Shown in pieces: positions 62,905 to 64,000 of a stretch of 64,000 nt of DNA. The stretch is from Actinokineospora enzanensis DSM 44649 (GTDB taxonomy: Bacteria > Actinomycetota > Actinomycetes > Mycobacteriales > Pseudonocardiaceae): NCBI RefSeq assembly GCF_000374445.1, contig NZ_KB894432.1, positions 44,951 through 108,950 of the forward strand. Direction: 5' to 3'. The position numbers were made by a program, and so were the translations under genes. How positions within the stretch are numbered: the stretch's first letter is position 1; the number at the start of each line of letters is the position of its first letter. Under the pieces are notes generated by a model, which was not told the origin of the DNA, did no database searches, and saw nothing but the letters and a program-made list of their open reading frames with translations.

Positions 62905-63878
62905 CCACCAACCCCGTCGACCCGAGCCCGCTCGCGGCCGTCGCGTCCAGCTTCATGGCCGCGAAGCAGTTCTTCGCCGCCAGCGAGCTCGGCGTCTTCG
63001 CCGCCCTCGCCGACGGCGCGCAGACCTCGGCAGGCATCGCCGAGAAGGCCGGTGTGCCGGAGCGCTCCGCGCGGATCCTCGCGGACGCGATGGTCGGCCT
63101 CGGCCTGCTCACCTACGCCGACGGCCGCTACACCAACACCGAGGCCACCGGCGCCTACCTGGCGGGCGGCGCGGGCCTGGACCTGCGCCCGTGGCTGGCC
63201 TTCTGGGACACCATGAGCTACCCGCACTGGCTCGGCTACACCGACTCCATGCGCACCGCCGAGCCGCAGCCGTTCGACATGAGCGGCGAGCGGATGGGCG
63301 CGTTCATGAACGGCGTGCAGACCTACAACACCCTGCACGCCCAGCAGCTCGCCGCGGTCTACGACTTCACCGCGCACGAGAACCTGCTGGACCTCGCGGG
63401 CCTGTCCACCGCGTTCCTGGACGAGGCGCACAAGCGCAACCCCAAGCTGCGCGGCGCCTTCGTCAGCACCGACATGATGCTGGGCATGGCCAAGCAGGGC
63501 GCGCCCGAGGGCTTCGGCGACTTCGTCGAGTTCCACGAGGCCGACCCGCTGACCTCGGACGTGCCCGGCCACTACGACTCGGTGCTGCTGGAGCACGTGC
63601 TGCACCGGTTCACCCCGGAGGAGAACAAGAAGATCATGGCCGCGGCCCGCAAGGTCGTGGACCAGGGCGCCACGCTGCTGGTGCTCGACTTCCTGCTGGA
63701 CGCCGCCGACGGCCGTCGGCTCGACCCGGTGCTCGCGGGCGAGTACCTGGTCATCGACGGCACCGTGGTGTACCCCGAGGACGAGGTCAAGGGCTGGCTG
63801 GAGGCCACCGGCTGGAGCTGGGTGGAGACCCGCCCGGTTCCCGGCTCCCCGCGCGTGGTCATCGCCAAGGCGGTCTGA
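62901..63878 (+). CDS. O-methyltransferase-family protein with lost SAM motif
   Basis: 325 residues. The N-terminal winged-helix dimerisation domain (AKQFFAASELGVFAALADGA, GVPERSARILADAMVGLGLL) and the C-terminal Rossmann-type half with EHVLHRFTPEENKKI and ATLLVLDFLLD belong to the plant/bacterial small-molecule O-methyltransferase family. Motif I, normally DxGGGxG, reads D164-LAGLSTAF: the glycines that hold SAM are mostly gone. It may bind SAM weakly or have a non-methylating role. It is coupled to the dehydrogenase by ATGA. Confidence 0.8.
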   Translation: MTTNPVDPSPLAAVASSFMAAKQFFAASELGVFAALADGAQTSAGIAEKAGVPERSARILADAMVGLGLLTYADGRYTNTEATGAYLAGGAGLDLRPWLAFWDTMSYPHWLGYTDSMRTAEPQPFDMSGERMGAFMNGVQTYNTLHAQQLAAVYDFTAHENLLDLAGLSTAFLDEAHKRNPKLRGAFVSTDMMLGMAKQGAPEGFGDFVEFHEADPLTSDVPGHYDSVLLEHVLHRFTPEENKKIMAAARKVVDQGATLLVLDFLLDAADGRRLDPVLAGEYLVIDGTVVYPEDEVKGWLEATGWSWVETRPVPGSPRVVIAKAV

Positions 63879-63884
63879 TCCCCC

Positions 63885-63914
63885 GGTGGGTCCCGGCACC
63901 CGCCGGGGCCCACC
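63885..63914 (+). terminator. Hairpin after the last gene
   Basis: A 12-bp stem with one G-T pair (63885-63896 with 63903-63914) and a 6-base loop, starting 7 bases after the last stop codon. It should end the dehydrogenase operon. Confidence 0.7.
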
Positions 63915-64000
63915 GCCCGCTCTGATCGCCCGCCCGCTCTGATCACCCCTCCCGCCCACCCGCCCTGATCACCCCTCCCGCCCGCCCGCCCTGATCACCC
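63915..64000. repeat. Short tandem repeats at the window end
   Basis: CTGATC followed by CCC-rich sequence occurs four times, and the stretch CTGATCACCCCTCCCGCCC occurs twice in full, with a unit of about 26-30 bases. The array runs into the window end, so its length is unknown. TGATCA is a palindrome in each full unit. Confidence 0.65.

Overview
The window is high-GC (about 70 percent or more) actinobacterial DNA with strong G/C preference at third codon positions and many GTG/TTG starts. It carries a nearly complete Gram-positive-type flagellar locus: no P- or L-ring genes, and fliW/csrA at one end. It also carries an FliA/WhiG-class sigma factor. This points to a motile or zoospore-forming actinomycete, most likely in Pseudonocardiales or a similar group. 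That placement is inference; there is no rRNA here to test it.

Region 1, about 1-36.9 kb: flagella. Plus strand: CheY-like regulator and CheX-like phosphatase (33-876), then flhA, a degenerate flhF-like gene and a small membrane protein (1099-6030). Minus strand, reading leftwards: fliA; fliC; fliD-fliS-fliT-like; then a long operon flgB-flgC-fliE-fliF-fliG-fliH-fliI-fliJ-(NlpC/transglycosylase)-fliK-flgD-flgE-flbD-motA-motB-fliL-fliM-fliN-fliO-fliP-fliQ-fliR-flhB, with many start/stop overlaps. Plus strand again: flgN-flgK-flgL-fliW-csrA. Four boxes of the form CTCA-N16-GCCGA(A/C/T) lie before flhA, fliC, fliD and flgN, as expected for an FliA regulon. The fliC leader can form a hairpin with GGA in its loop, a good candidate target for the CsrA/FliW switch encoded 4 kb away.

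Region 2, 6.0-10.1 kb: an operon embedded in the flagellar locus, with an Asp/Glu racemase-family protein, an MFS exporter, a SAM methyltransferase and a cupin. A 510-bp leader precedes it, holding two DnaA-box-like sites and a doubtful Cys-rich ORF. An 18-bp perfect terminator hairpin closes it against the convergent flhB. It looks like a small biosynthesis-and-export cassette of unknown product.

Region 3, 37-51 kb: an APC-type permease, a large secreted protease that joins an M4 and an M28 metallopeptidase, an XRE-family regulator, a PAS histidine kinase with its OmpR-type response regulator, a divergent PAS kinase whose ATP-binding motifs look eroded, a PP2C-type phosphatase and an LLM flavin oxidoreductase.

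Region 4, 51.3-54.0 kb: an RmlD-like reductase fused to a GT2 glycosyltransferase, translationally coupled to a second, paralogous GT2.

Region 5, 54.2-64 kb: a copper amine oxidase with its TPQ tyrosine and copper histidines in place; a branched-chain-amino-acid-type ABC importer (LivF, a LivM-LivG fusion, LivK lipoprotein, LivH); then a coupled set of a small unknown protein, a zinc alcohol dehydrogenase and a methyltransferase-like protein whose SAM motif I is lost. Uptake and oxidation of an amine-type substrate is a reasonable guess for the first part, but no substrate can be read from the sequence.

No tRNA, rRNA, CRISPR array, insertion sequence or phage gene was recognised.
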